Made by a program: the position numbers and the translations under genes
Assembly: GCF_019400985.1 (NCBI RefSeq)
Contig: NZ_WTFF01000005.1
Location: 1-64,000, forward strand
Source: Streptomyces bambusae
Lineage (GTDB): Bacteria; Actinomycetota; Actinomycetes; Streptomycetales; Streptomycetaceae
Direction: 5' to 3'
Length of the DNA: 64,000 nucleotides
Shown here: positions 26,669 through 35,782 of the stretch, piece by piece
How the letters are laid out: each line of letters begins with the position of its first letter
How positions within the stretch are numbered: position 1 is the stretch's first letter
The notes under the pieces: generated by a model
Told to the model about the DNA's origin: nothing
The model's database searches: none
The model's input: the letters and a program-made list of their open reading frames with translations, nothing else

Positions 26669-26751
26669 CCGCCCGGAATCACGGTACCGACTTGACCAGC
26701 CACCGAGTCCGTAGACTACGAGCTGCTCAAGTGGACGACCGGAGACGCGAG

Positions 26752-27232
26752 ATGAACCTGCTCCTCGACCCGCCGACCGCCGCCGGTCCCGTCCGGCTCG
26801 GCAGTACGTACGAACAGGCCCGGGACGCGGTCCGGCCCTGGGGCGAGCCCCGGGGCACCGTCCCCACCCCCCCGGCGTGCGCGACGCCTGGCCGGCGACT
26901 TCGACGGGGTCGGTTACACCCTCTTCTTCGACGTCGAGGACCGCGTCACGGCGGTGGAACTGTGGTGGCCGGGCGAGAGCCGGCGCAGCACCACCCGCGT
27001 CCTGCTGGGAGACCACGAGGTGTTCACGGACCCGGCCGATGCGATCCTCGCGGATCTGCGGGGCCGGGGCCGGACCGTGGACGACGAGGACCCGGAGAGC
27101 GTGATCGTCCCGGGAGTATCCCTGGGCTTCACCCGCCAGACCTCCCAGGCCGTACCCCGCGACGGGCGCGGCCTGCCCGTGTCCTTCACGTCCGTCCTGG
27201 TGGCGGGGAGGAACTACTACGACTTCCGCTGA
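26752..27232 (+). pseudogene. Frameshifted hypothetical gene (one extra base in a C7 run)
   Basis: The first 40 codons (MNLLLDPPTAAGPVRLGSTY ...) are coding-like, then the frame collapses at a run of seven Cs at 26867-26873. One frame over, coding character resumes at once (LAGDFDGVGYTLFFDVED) and runs to a stop at 27232. Total length is 481 bases, i.e. 3 x 160 + 1, so removing one base restores a protein of 159 residues. It may be a sequencing error, a true pseudogene or a slippage switch. The function of the restored protein is not recognised. Its end overlaps the convergent MFS gene by 16 bases. Confidence 0.7.
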
Positions 27233-28713
27233 CCGGTCCCGGCGGGCTGGGCGGTGTGCTCGGCTAGGGGCATCTCTTCGACCGCGGCGCGACGCTGCGC
27301 CGGGGCGGGGGATCGCAGCAGGGCGGCGGCGAGGAGGAGGGAGACGGCGACGAGGCCTGCGCCGATGCGGAAGGCGAGCTGGTAGCCGCCCGTGAGTGCC
27401 GACGGTGCGCTTGCCCCGTGGCTCAGCAGGGCATCGGTGCGCGCGTTGGCGAGGGTGCTGAGCACCGCGAGGCCGAAGGCGGCGCCGATCTGCTGCATCG
27501 TGTTGAACATGCCGGAGGCGATCCCCGAGTCCTCGGGCGTGGCCGCAGACATCGCGAGCGTGGCCAGGGCCGGCATCGCGAGGCCGAATCCGGTGCCGAG
27601 CGGCAGCAGCGCGGGCAGGACGTCCACGACGTAGCTCCCGCCTGCCGGTACCCGGCCGAGCGCGGCGAGGCCCGCCGCGATCAGCGCGAGTCCCGGAAGC
27701 AGCACGGCACGGGGACCGAAGCGCGCGATCAGTTTGGGCGCCAGGGTGAGGGACAGGGCGCCGATCGCGACCGCGACCGGGAAGATGCCGAGCCCCGTGT
27801 GCATCTCGTCGAAACCGAGCACCTTCTGCAGGTAGAGGACGCACAGGAACTGGAAGCTGAACATCCCGGCCACCATGAGGGCCTGGATGCCCATCGCTCC
27901 CGAGGCGCTCCGCGAGCGCAGCACCCGCAGCGGCAGGAGCGGATGGGCGGCCTTCGCCTGACGGACGACGAACGCCAGGAGCAGCGCGAGTGCGGCGGCG
28001 CCGAAGCCGAGGGTGTGTGCGGAGGCCCAGCCGTGGCCGGCGGTCTCCACGATCGTGTAGACGCCGAGCATCAGCGCGGCGGTGACCAGGAGCGCGCCCA
28101 CGGCGTCGGTCCCCTTGCCGAGGCCGACACCCCGTTCGGGCATGAGCACGCGCGCGGCCGCCAGCACGGCCACGACGCCGATCGGGATGTTGACGAAGAA
28201 GATCCAGTGCCAGCCGATGGCCTGCGTCAGGGCACCGCCGGCGAGGAGGCCCAGCGAGCCGCCGGCGGACTGGACGAAGCTGTAGACGCCGATGGCCCTG
28301 GCCCGCTCCTTCGGCTCCGGGAACAGGCCCACGACCATGCCGAGGGTGACCGCGGTGGTCACCGCGCCGCCGATGCCCTGGAGGAACCGGGAGGCGAGCA
28401 GCATCGCCGGGCCCTGGGACAGACCGCACAGCAGCGAGGCAGCCGTGAAGACGCCCAGGCCGGTGATGAAGACGCGCTTGCGCCCGATGAGGTCGCCGAG
28501 CCGTCCGGCAAGCAGCAGCAGGCCGCCGAAGGGAACCAGGTAGGCGTTGACCACCCAGGCCAGGCCGGCCGAGGAGAAGCCGAGGCCGTGCTGGATGGAC
28601 GGCAGCGCCACGCTCACGACGGTCCCGTCAAGAACGACCATCAACTGTCCGGCACAGAGCACGGCCAGTGCCGTCCAACGCGACGTCTGTGCTGACGAGT
28701 TGGCTCTCCACAC
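27217..28713 (-). CDS. MFS multidrug exporter, DHA2 (14-helix) family
   Basis: 498 residues from GTG 28713, chosen because GGAAGGGG precedes it; an in-frame ATG at 28755 would add 14 residues and cover the operator-proximal region. Family motifs: LDGTVVSVALPSIQ in helix 1, the motif A loop GRLGDLIGRKRVF, and motif C-like GGSLGLLAGGALTQAIGWHW, typical of proton-driven drug exporters of the EmrB/QacA type. It is divergent from an HxlR regulator with a clear operator between them. Confidence 0.9.
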   Translation of the reverse strand: MWRANSSAQTSRWTALAVLCAGQLMVVLDGTVVSVALPSIQHGLGFSSAGLAWVVNAYLVPFGGLLLLAGRLGDLIGRKRVFITGLGVFTAASLLCGLSQGPAMLLASRFLQGIGGAVTTAVTLGMVVGLFPEPKERARAIGVYSFVQSAGGSLGLLAGGALTQAIGWHWIFFVNIPIGVVAVLAAARVLMPERGVGLGKGTDAVGALLVTAALMLGVYTIVETAGHGWASAHTLGFGAAALALLLAFVVRQAKAAHPLLPLRVLRSRSASGAMGIQALMVAGMFSFQFLCVLYLQKVLGFDEMHTGLGIFPVAVAIGALSLTLAPKLIARFGPRAVLLPGLALIAAGLAALGRVPAGGSYVVDVLPALLPLGTGFGLAMPALATLAMSAATPEDSGIASGMFNTMQQIGAAFGLAVLSTLANARTDALLSHGASAPSALTGGYQLAFRIGAGLVAVSLLLAAALLRSPAPAQRRAAVEEMPLAEHTAQPAGTGQRKS

Positions 28714-28741
28714 GGGGAACCCCTTCCATAGGGCACGATTT

Positions 28742-28765
28742 GTTACAGCGGCCATCCTCTGTAAC
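28742..28765. promoter_or_regulatory. Probable HxlR operator
   Basis: GTTACAG-N10-CTGTAAC, perfect seven-base arms, in the 81-base gap between the divergent MFS (28713) and HxlR (28795) starts. It would allow simultaneous repression of both genes. Confidence 0.7.
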
Positions 28766-28794
28766 CATGACGCGCAGCGGAAGGAGGCACTTTC

Positions 28795-29181
28795 ATGTCA
28801 CACCGTCACACCGATGTAACCGACCAGGTCAGCAACGAGGCGTGCCCGCTCACCGAGGTACTCGACCACGTCGCGGGCAAGTGGAGCATCGGCATCCTCG
28901 TCGCCGCCGCACAAGGACCGGTCCGGTTCACCGAGCTGGAACGCACCATCACCGGCATCAGCCGCCGCATGCTCACCCTGAACCTGCGCAAGCTGGAACG
29001 CGACGGCCTGCTCGTCCGCACCGTCCACCCCACCGTCCCACCCAGGGTGGAATACCGCCTCACGCCCATGGCCCAGGAGCTCCGCGCAACCCTCAGCGGA
29101 CTCGTCGGCTGGGCGGAACGCCACCGAGCCGACATCACCACCGCCCGCGCCACCTACGACGCCGCCACCACGTCGACGTGA
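28795..29181 (+). CDS. HxlR-family transcriptional regulator
   Basis: 128 residues with the HxlR signature: CPLTEVLDHVAGKWSIGILV, RFTELERTITGISRRMLTLN and the wing PTVPPRVEYRLTPMAQELRA. These dimeric winged-helix proteins respond to aldehydes, quinones or redox stress through a conserved N-terminal cysteine, here in EACPL. ATG 28795 follows AAGGAGG. It very likely represses the divergent exporter through the dyad at 28742. Confidence 0.92.
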   Translation: MSHRHTDVTDQVSNEACPLTEVLDHVAGKWSIGILVAAAQGPVRFTELERTITGISRRMLTLNLRKLERDGLLVRTVHPTVPPRVEYRLTPMAQELRATLSGLVGWAERHRADITTARATYDAATTST

Positions 29182-29187
29182 GCGGGG

Positions 29188-29337
29188 TCAGGGGACGAGG
29201 ACGAGGCCTGTCAAGGCCGTTGCGCACGCCGTGAAGCCCGCGATCATCACCCACACGGCATTGCGGACGTACCTCTCGCGGTCCCCGCGCTCCTTGCGCA
29301 CCGCGGCCATCGTGCCGACGTGGACATTCTTCGCCAC
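29188..29337 (-). CDS. Possible very small membrane protein
   Basis: 49 residues from GTG 29337: a charged start (VGTMAAVRKERGDRERYVRN) followed by one hydrophobic helix AVWVMIAGFTACATALTGLV. The charge-then-helix layout is protein-like, but there is no clear ribosome site and the region around is decayed, so it could also be the tail of a lost gene. Confidence 0.3.
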   Translation of the reverse strand: MAKNVHVGTMAAVRKERGDRERYVRNAVWVMIAGFTACATALTGLVLVP

Positions 29338-29660
29338 GCGCGGCAGCCGCACCAGCGAGCGAGTACGTCTGGCCCACGACGTGCAGGGGGCTGGGGCTGA
29401 CGCCCTTGGTGTGCGCGGCCGGGAGGCAGACGGCGAGGAGGACGCGGAGCTGCTGCAGCCGGCCGAGTTCGTCATCCGCTGCACGACGGCCGCGGTCGGC
29501 CTCGGACTCGTCGCCCTCGCCGCGGGTGTGGTGATCGCCGGGGACCATGTGAGCCGCGCGCTCGCGGTACTGCTGGCCGGTGGCACCGGCCTGGCGATCG
29601 GCCGCCTGGCGGTCCGCACGGTGGCGATCCTGTGGATCGAGTGGTACCTGCCCTGCCCCG

Positions 29661-29917
29661 CCATGGCATCACGATCGACGCGCAGCAACCTCGGCGTCCG
29701 CACCCGCGTCGTCGTCGGCGTCTCTTCCAACATCGCGATCCCGAACACCGTCTTCGAAAACGCCGTCAACCTCGGCTACCGGGTCGTGGTCCCCGCCGAC
29801 GCCATCGTCGGGGTGCCCGCCGCCTAGACCGCGGAACTGGTCCGCCATTCGCTCTCCCTGGTCGCCGAGCTGACCACCACCGCCGCGCTCGTATATGCGT
29901 GGGCTCCCGCGGGCTGA
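29661..29917 (+). pseudogene. Fragment of an isochorismatase-like gene
   Basis: In one frame the DNA reads GVSSNIAIPNTVFENAVNLG then YRVVVPADAIVGVPAA, a TAG stop (29825-29827), and after it TAELVRHSLSLVAELTTTA. This matches residues ~125-200 of the intact protein at 3347, including the Ala in place of the catalytic Cys, with one extra residue and one nonsense codon. The N-terminal two thirds are absent; upstream DNA (29460-29650) encodes two unrelated hydrophobic helices. Confidence 0.8.
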
Positions 29918-29979
29918 CCGCCGTATCCCGCATTCCTGGCTGCGGATGCCCTGCAGCCGTAGTCGCATGTCGGTGGGCG

Positions 29980-30023
29980 GACCTGCTTGTGGCCGGCTGT
30001 CCGCAGCCGGCCACAAGCAGGTC
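29980..30023. terminator. Strong hairpin terminator downstream of the first CdtB-lectin gene
   Basis: Two perfect 19-base arms (left arm GACCTGCTTGTGGCCGGCT) around a six-base loop, followed on the plus strand by AGATTTCTTT. It lies 109 bases past the stop of the convergent 30132-32918 gene. Confidence 0.75.
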
Positions 30024-30131
30024 AGATTTCTTTGTGGACGGGCCCTGGGGCCTCGGGCAGGCGGGTCGACTGCGGTGGGGGCGGACCCGTTGCAGTGGTG
30101 GCGCCTTGCGCGAGGCCGGATTCCAGGGTCG

Positions 30132-32918
30132 TCAGCTGACCGTGATCTTGTCCAGATCCGGTGAATAGGCGGTGTCGTTGTAGAACTTGATGCTGTTCGC
30201 TCCTGCATTCAGTCGAAGGGTGAGAGTTCGGGTGGCTACGGTGCTGAAGCTTGAGCCGGTGAGGGTGACCCTCTGTCCTGCGGAGCCGTTGACGCTGATG
30301 TAGAAGTCGCGGGTACCCGAGAGCAGGTAGTGGATGGTCACGGTGGCGTCACGAGTGGTGCTCGAATAGACGTTGTTGATCGTGACGTACCTCGATGCGG
30401 CGCCGCCGACGCTTCGGACCTTCGCGCCACCCGAGCACACCGTGCAGGCAGTATCGATCCAAGTGCCTCCCGCCAGGGTGTTACCGGATGCCTCCGCCTC
30501 GATGCTGATCGGGCCGCTCGGCGGCGGGGCGGTCGAGCCCGACGGGAACGTCATCGACCAGGAGACGATCGTCCCGGTGTCACCCGCGCCGCGGTCATTG
30601 ACCCGCAGCTTCCAGGTGCCATTGGCGACTTCGGACGAGACGTTCACTGTGTATGTCTTGACCACGTTGTCAGCGCTGTCGTCATTCGGGATCTCCTCCA
30701 GCAGGTAGTAGGTGCCGTCCGGCGCGACGAGACCGATGTCGAGGTCACCCCGGAACGTATGCGTGATGTTTACGCCGACTTTGAGGTCGGCAGGTGCGTT
30801 ACCGCTGCGGCCGGTGACCGTGATGGGGCTGTCCGAGGTGTGAATATCAGTGATGGGCACAGCTGTCTGGGTCTGAAAGTAGTTCCCGGCAGGAGTAGTG
30901 GATCCGCTTGTCGGAGAAGGAGAAGGAGAAGGAGAAGGAGAAGGAGAAGGAGAAGGAGAAGGAGAAGTGCTTGTGGATCCGGTGGGGAATATTAGGTGCC
31001 AGGCGTCGATCGTGCCCGTGTCGGGACTGGCAGTGTCCCTCACTCGCAGCCTCCAGTTGCCGTTCGCTGTCTCAGAGGAGGCGTTTACGACGTACGCCTT
31101 GAACACGTGGTCATTTCCGTCGCTGTCTGGAATGTCTTCCAGTGTGTACACCGTTCCGTCCGGTGCGACCAGCGAGAGGTGGAGGTCCCCGCGGAAAGTG
31201 TGCTTGATATCCACACCGACACCCAGAGTGGTCGTAGCACTTCCAGGGACATCGGTGACGGAGATCGGGCTGTCCACCGTACTGTTGTCGTTGATGGGGA
31301 AATCAGCGATGCTCCGCTTGCTAATGGCATGGCAGGGATCGTATATGGGGTCCACTGGGTTCGGCAGAGCCGGGCAAGAACCCGAAGGGGGAGGCGGGGT
31401 GGGGGTGCCGTAGGGGGGAGGACCGAAGGGAGGTGCCTCCTTCAAGGGAGGATAAAGTATGCTGTCGTCCTCGAAGTCTTTCCCCGTCGAGATGAAGGTT
31501 CTAGCTACAGCAGTCTCCCACTGGTACGCCGTGCTGTCGCCAGTGAATATCCACTTCTGGCTATCCTTGTCATCATCGCAGGCCTGCAACTGGAGCAGGA
31601 GTCCGAAATCTGGATCCGGAGAGACGCAGTACTGTGAACTATGCCACGGCTTGATAATTTGCCCCGTACGCCCCCATCGGTCAGTACGATCCACAAGCTC
31701 CCACTCCTGCAAATCACTAGTGAAGCAGTTTTCCAACCGCACTATATCGCCCGCCTTGTAGATGTCAGCCAAACTAAGTGCCATCTGGCCGGCGCTGAGG
31801 CATTTGTTGACGCCGTTTACGGTTGTTGTAATCTTATGCGTATTCGCGTCAATTTTGAAGTTATGATGCTCCTGTCCTGCTAGATCCGCGCAGCTTTGTG
31901 GCCGAACTTTGGTCCCCGACTCTGCTTCAGTCCAACACTCTCCGGGACCGTCGACAGACCGGATTGCGCTTTGTTCGGCGGATGCGCGGAGGCCGAAGTC
32001 GACAGGCCAGTGGTCAGATCCGGCGCCGTTGAGACGCCGCCCCGTCCAGCCTCCCATGTTTAGGCCGTCATTCGACACCATGTAGTCGAGTTCGCCACCA
32101 TTCTGATGAGTGGCTCGCCCACTCGAGTAGATCAGTGCGGGAGGGGAATTGCTGGGGGTAGGGGGCAGGGTGAGGAATTCTGGGCGGCGGTTGAAGTCAC
32201 CAAGAAGGGCCCAGCTTCCATCTCCACGATTGGCGATCGCAGCGACCATATTACTCGCATCGTTACTTCTGTTGTCGCCATTTGAACTGGCATGAAAGTC
32301 CCAGATCCACGAGCCGTCGGCGAGTCGGACACCGAGGGCCGGCCGCATTCCCGGGTATAGGTTGTTGTTTTGGTTTGCAGCCTGCATCTGTACGTCCAAA
32401 GGCTCCTCGAAGGTGACGATGGCCATATTGTTGCGGTCGGATCCGTCGCGCGTTTGCTTCCCGTTGGGCAATGTCTGTTGATTCCGAATTGGATCGGTTT
32501 GTAGCCAAGTAATGTAGTAGTAGTGACCTCGAGCCTCTGTGCCGATAAGCCACCTGTGCATCTCCCAGTGGTATGACCCCAGTGGCCCACCAGTCAGATC
32601 GTCATGCCTATGAGGTCTACCGGGGATACTTCCAAGAGGACCAGCCTCCTGGAGGGCAACAACATCGTGTGGCAAGTAACCGCCGCCTCCCGCGGCCAGT
32701 CGGCGGACGGTATCCGTCCACTTGTTGCCGCCCTGCATGTTCCAGGTAACCATTTTGTGGTCGCCTGGGCTGGCGTAGCTATTGCTTGCGTTGATCAGGA
32801 CCATTGAGGCCGCCGCCAATACTGCTGCGATGAATGTAGCAAGCAGGCGTCGCAATTGGTTTTGTTGGCGCGAAGGCTGATGGCGTTTCGCTGTTTGCGG
32901 CTGAAGTGTAGATGGCAC
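30132..32918 (-). CDS. Secreted CdtB-like nuclease fused to ricin lectin, two P-domains and a carbohydrate-binding module
   Basis: 928 residues from GTG 32918 (GAGG upstream). Signal peptide with hydrophobic core 24-45, cleavage likely after SYAS (50). Residues 55-312 are an endonuclease/exonuclease/phosphatase domain closest in pattern to cytolethal distending toxin CdtB: VTWNMQGG (Asn60), VVALQEAG (Glu91), DFHASS (His209), LGDFNRRP (Asp241, Asn243), SDHWPVDF (Asp302, His303), so the catalytic set is complete. About 320-460 is a ricin-type beta-trefoil with Q-W motifs (DLQEWEL, DSQKWIF). Then come a proline-rich linker, a proprotein-convertase P-domain (~540-650), an SP-repeat linker, a second P-domain (~690-795) and a CBM6/35-like module (~805-928, IEAEASGN start). 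G+C is clearly below the flanks. A phosphatase or phosphodiesterase activity is possible instead of DNase. Confidence 0.82.
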   Translation of the reverse strand: MPSTLQPQTAKRHQPSRQQNQLRRLLATFIAAVLAAASMVLINASNSYASPGDHKMVTWNMQGGNKWTDTVRRLAAGGGGYLPHDVVALQEAGPLGSIPGRPHRHDDLTGGPLGSYHWEMHRWLIGTEARGHYYYITWLQTDPIRNQQTLPNGKQTRDGSDRNNMAIVTFEEPLDVQMQAANQNNNLYPGMRPALGVRLADGSWIWDFHASSNGDNRSNDASNMVAAIANRGDGSWALLGDFNRRPEFLTLPPTPSNSPPALIYSSGRATHQNGGELDYMVSNDGLNMGGWTGRRLNGAGSDHWPVDFGLRASAEQSAIRSVDGPGECWTEAESGTKVRPQSCADLAGQEHHNFKIDANTHKITTTVNGVNKCLSAGQMALSLADIYKAGDIVRLENCFTSDLQEWELVDRTDRWGRTGQIIKPWHSSQYCVSPDPDFGLLLQLQACDDDKDSQKWIFTGDSTAYQWETAVARTFISTGKDFEDDSILYPPLKEAPPFGPPPYGTPTPPPPSGSCPALPNPVDPIYDPCHAISKRSIADFPINDNSTVDSPISVTDVPGSATTTLGVGVDIKHTFRGDLHLSLVAPDGTVYTLEDIPDSDGNDHVFKAYVVNASSETANGNWRLRVRDTASPDTGTIDAWHLIFPTGSTSTSPSPSPSPSPSPSPSPSPTSGSTTPAGNYFQTQTAVPITDIHTSDSPITVTGRSGNAPADLKVGVNITHTFRGDLDIGLVAPDGTYYLLEEIPNDDSADNVVKTYTVNVSSEVANGTWKLRVNDRGAGDTGTIVSWSMTFPSGSTAPPPSGPISIEAEASGNTLAGGTWIDTACTVCSGGAKVRSVGGAASRYVTINNVYSSTTRDATVTIHYLLSGTRDFYISVNGSAGQRVTLTGSSFSTVATRTLTLRLNAGANSIKFYNDTAYSPDLDKITVS
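30913..30966 (+). repeat. (GGAGAA)9 microsatellite encoding an SP linker
   Basis: Nine perfect GGAGAA hexamers on the plus strand; on the coding (minus) strand they give a Ser-Pro dipeptide repeat linking the two P-domains. Copy-number change keeps the frame and would alter linker length. Confidence 0.95.
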
Positions 32919-33539
32919 GATAACCTCGCTTCTGAGGCATTAGGGGCTTTAGCTGCCTGGGCATTGTGATGCTGGGTCAGGCACAACCTCGGTGCGGAGA
33001 CCGAGAGTGATGTGCCGGGCCACATCAATCGTGCTGGCGTGTGCAGCATTGGGTCGGAGTAGAGGTGGAGGGCGGGTGCTACCCATGGCCAAGAGGTGGA
33101 ACTCTCCATCACGGGTTAACGGCTGGCACACGGCACGCCGAGTGCTCACAAGGCGCTCCCCGTCGTTTATGTGACGGGGGTCGGCGGTCTGCGAGGCCCC
33201 GCCGGGTGTCCGAGAGTGTGCGGAGGCCCAGCCGATGGAGTCAAGGAAAATATTGGCGTCGTACGGTGGTGTGGGGCGTCAAGGTCCAATTCCGCTTCGG
33301 CTATCAGAATGAGGTGCCGAACTGGTGGAGCAAGGCGAAGGTCCGCTCGACGACCTACCCGGACCAAGAGTTGCGCCTTTGCGTGTGATCTTCGGCGTGA
33401 TGCCCGCGCCCACAATGGCGCCTGTACTAGTCGTAGTCGGCGGAGAGCCGCTCGGGCCGGTGGGGTCTTCTCCAGATGCCGCGGATGCAGGTGTCGCGTG
33501 CAGGAGGGGCATGAGCTGGAAGTGGTTCATGCAGTGGCT
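32919..33539. other. Gene-poor gap upstream of the first CdtB-lectin gene
   Basis: About 620 bases of mixed composition. Short open frames exist on both strands but none has a ribosome site plus protein-like content. It should hold the promoter of the gene at 32918 and may contain older gene debris. Confidence 0.5.
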
Positions 33540-33850
33540 GCGACGGCTGGGCCTCCTGCGTCGTGGGGGCGCTCATGGCGGCCGACCAGCCGACGATCCG
33601 GCGGGGAAGGTGTCCACGACGAAGGCCACGCAGACGACGCCGGCCCAGGTCTTCACGTGGGTGAAGTCCGCGACCCGGCAGCGGTTCTGGGCGTCGGCCA
33701 TGAGGTCGGGGCCCGGTCAGTCTGCCCGCCGGCGTCGACCTGGTCCTGCCGCACCCACTTCCGGAGCGTCTCGGTCGTGCCGATGCCCAGTTTCCGGGCC
33801 ACCGCTTTCATCGCGGCCCACTCGGTGTCGAAATTCTGAGTCCCTGTCAA
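33540..33850 (-). pseudogene. IS3-family transposase remnant (OrfA/OrfB)
   Basis: On the minus strand OrfA-like sequence (MKAVARKLGIGTTETLRKWV, RQDQVDAGG) passes by a frame change into the OrfB catalytic-core text MADAQNRCRVADFTHVKTWA then GVVCVAFVVDTFP, after which the frame breaks again (expected DTFSRRIVGW). Both halves are truncated, so the element is dead. Confidence 0.8.
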
Positions 33851-33954
33851 ACCCAGAACAGGTCACGGCCCTAGCTTGATCTTTAACGTCTGGGCTGTTG
33901 GTCAGCTGCTGAGCAGGGGCGAGGCGACCTCAGGCTGCGTGGGACCATCTCGGT

Positions 33955-34188
33955 ATGCGCCTGGTAGCTGACGGAGCCACGCCGACCTCGCGGTTGGTAC
34001 TGGTGAAGGATCTCGAGACTGACGACGGATACGCCTTCAAGCTGGCGAGCCCGATCTTCCTTGCTGCTGGTGGCCGAATCGGCTTCGAAGGTGACGGGCT
34101 TGTCGTCGTGCGGGCCGGTGGAGAGCGTCTGTCACCGGCCGGCGACTGGTCCACTCGTTGCGGACCTGGATCTCTGCGCCGCCGGTAG
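33955..34188 (+). CDS. Small open frame inside the IS leader
   Basis: 77 codons from ATG 33955 with plausible protein character in the first ~60 (SRLVLVKDLETDDGYAFKLA, IFLAAGGRIGFEGDGLVVVR) and a random-looking end. It could be a passenger gene or a truncated remnant caught within the element. No family recognised with confidence. Confidence 0.3.
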   Translation: MRLVADGATPTSRLVLVKDLETDDGYAFKLASPIFLAAGGRIGFEGDGLVVVRAGGERLSPAGDWSTRCGPGSLRRR

Positions 34189-34318
34189 AGCTGTTCCTCG
34201 AACGGCGTGTCGTACTTGATCACCCGGTTCGGTATCCGCCGTACGCGCAAGCGGCCTTCGTCTGGATCATGTGCTCCGACCAAGGAACACACACGTCCAG
34301 GACGAAGGCCGTCAGGAT

Positions 34319-35774
34319 GAGTCTGCTGCATCACGATGCCCGACGGGAGCCGTTGGCCGAGCTGTCACGCTTCCGGGGCGAGTTCTTCTCCTGTCTCACC
34401 GCCCGTTCGGATGCTCTGTTCGAGCCCTCTGACGCGGTTCTGTGCGGGGACGGGCCGGTGAGGTCGCTGGCCGAGCTGTCGCTGGTGGGCGAACACCGCC
34501 GTGGACACGGAGGGCTCTACGCTGCCGTCTCAAAAGGCCGCATCGACGCGGCCCGGATACGGCAGGCTCTGGCCTCGGTGCCTCTGCCGCGGGCGGCCGA
34601 CGGCCGGCTGGTCCTGGCCGTCGACGTCACGTGCTGGCTGCGGCCGGACGCCCACACCTCACCGGAGCGGATCCTGTGCCACACCTACGGCCGGGGCAAG
34701 GACCAGCACATCCCCATCCCCGGGTGGCCGTACTCGATCGTCTGCGCGCTGGAACCGGGCCGCAGCTCGTGGACCGCGCCGCTGGACGCGTTGCGTCTGG
34801 CACCCGGGGACGACACTGCCACCGTCACCGCCCGGCAGCTGCGCGACCTGGTCAAGCGGCTGATCGCCGCAGGTCAGTGGCAGGTCGGGGACCCGGATGT
34901 CCTCGTCATCGCGGACGCCGGATACGACGCGCCCCGTCTGGCCCACCTCCTGCGGGACCTGCCGGTGCAGTTCCTGGCCCGGATGCGCTCGGACCGGGTC
35001 CTGCGCAGACCCGCACCCGCACGGCAGCCCCACACCAAAGGCCGGCCACCCCGGCACGGCGGCGAGTTCGGCTTCGGCCAGCCCGACACCTGGGGCACCC
35101 CGGACACCCACACCGTCACCGACACACGCCTCTACGGCACCGCCCTCGCCCGCTCCTGGGACCGGCTCCACCCCAAGCTGACCCACCGCTCTTCCTGGGC
35201 CGCGGCCGACGCCACCCTCCCGATCGTCGAGGGGACCGTGATCCGCCTGGACATCGACCACCTGCCCAGCGGAGCCACCCCGAAGCCGGTCTGGCTGTGG
35301 TGGTCCGGCACCGACGCAGACGCATCGGACGTCGACCGCCTCTGGCAGGCATACCTGCGACGTTTCGACATCGAGCACACCTTCCGCCTGTTCAAACAGA
35401 CCCTCGGCTGGACCTGCCCGAAGATCCGAACCCCCGAGGCGGCCGACCGATGGACCTGGCTGATCCTCGCCGTCTACACCCAACTCCGTCTCGCCCGGCC
35501 CCTGGCAGCCGACCGGCGTCGGCCCTGGGAGAAACCCGCACCTGTCGAACGCCTCACGCCCGCCCGCGTCCGCCGCGACTTCCGGCACATCCGCCCGACA
35601 GCCACCTGCCCGGCCGGTGCACCGAAACCCTCCCGCCCCGGCCCCGGTAGGCCACCAGGCCGCAAGAACACCCGACCCGCCCCACGACACGACGTCCACA
35701 CAGTCCGCAAAACCGACACCGCCACGTCCCGGAACAAGAAGTCGACGACCCCACGACCTCGCCGCACAGGTTAA
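34319..35774 (+). CDS. DDE transposase of the IS at 33875-35782
   Basis: 484 residues from ATG 34319. Candidate DDE residues lie in RLVLAVDVTCWLRPDA, VLVIADAGYDAPRL and RRFDIEHTFRLFKQTLGW (the D-x-EH-T-FR signature of IS4/IS701-type enzymes). The C-terminal ~70 residues are basic and proline-rich. The TAA stop lies within the right inverted repeat. The frame is undamaged, so the element may still move. Confidence 0.88.
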
Positions 35775-35782
35775 AGATCAAG

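Larger units (their letters stand above)
33875..35782 (+). mobile_element. Intact insertion sequence, IS701/IS4-like, CTAG target duplication
   Basis: Perfect 13-bp terminal inverted repeats: CTTGATCTTTAAC at 33875-33887 and its complement at 35770-35782, each flanked by CTAG (33871-33874, 35783-35786). CTAG fits the YTAR duplication known for IS701-type elements. The 1908-bp element carries one transposase gene plus about 430 bases of leader. The right-hand copy of CTAG contains the stop codon of the neighbouring transglycosylase-like gene, leaving that gene unbroken. Confidence 0.85.

Noticed and set aside
30898..31413. Plus-strand frame with a striking EGEGEG repeat
   Set aside because: This is only the antisense reading of the GGAGAA microsatellite within the CdtB-lectin gene.
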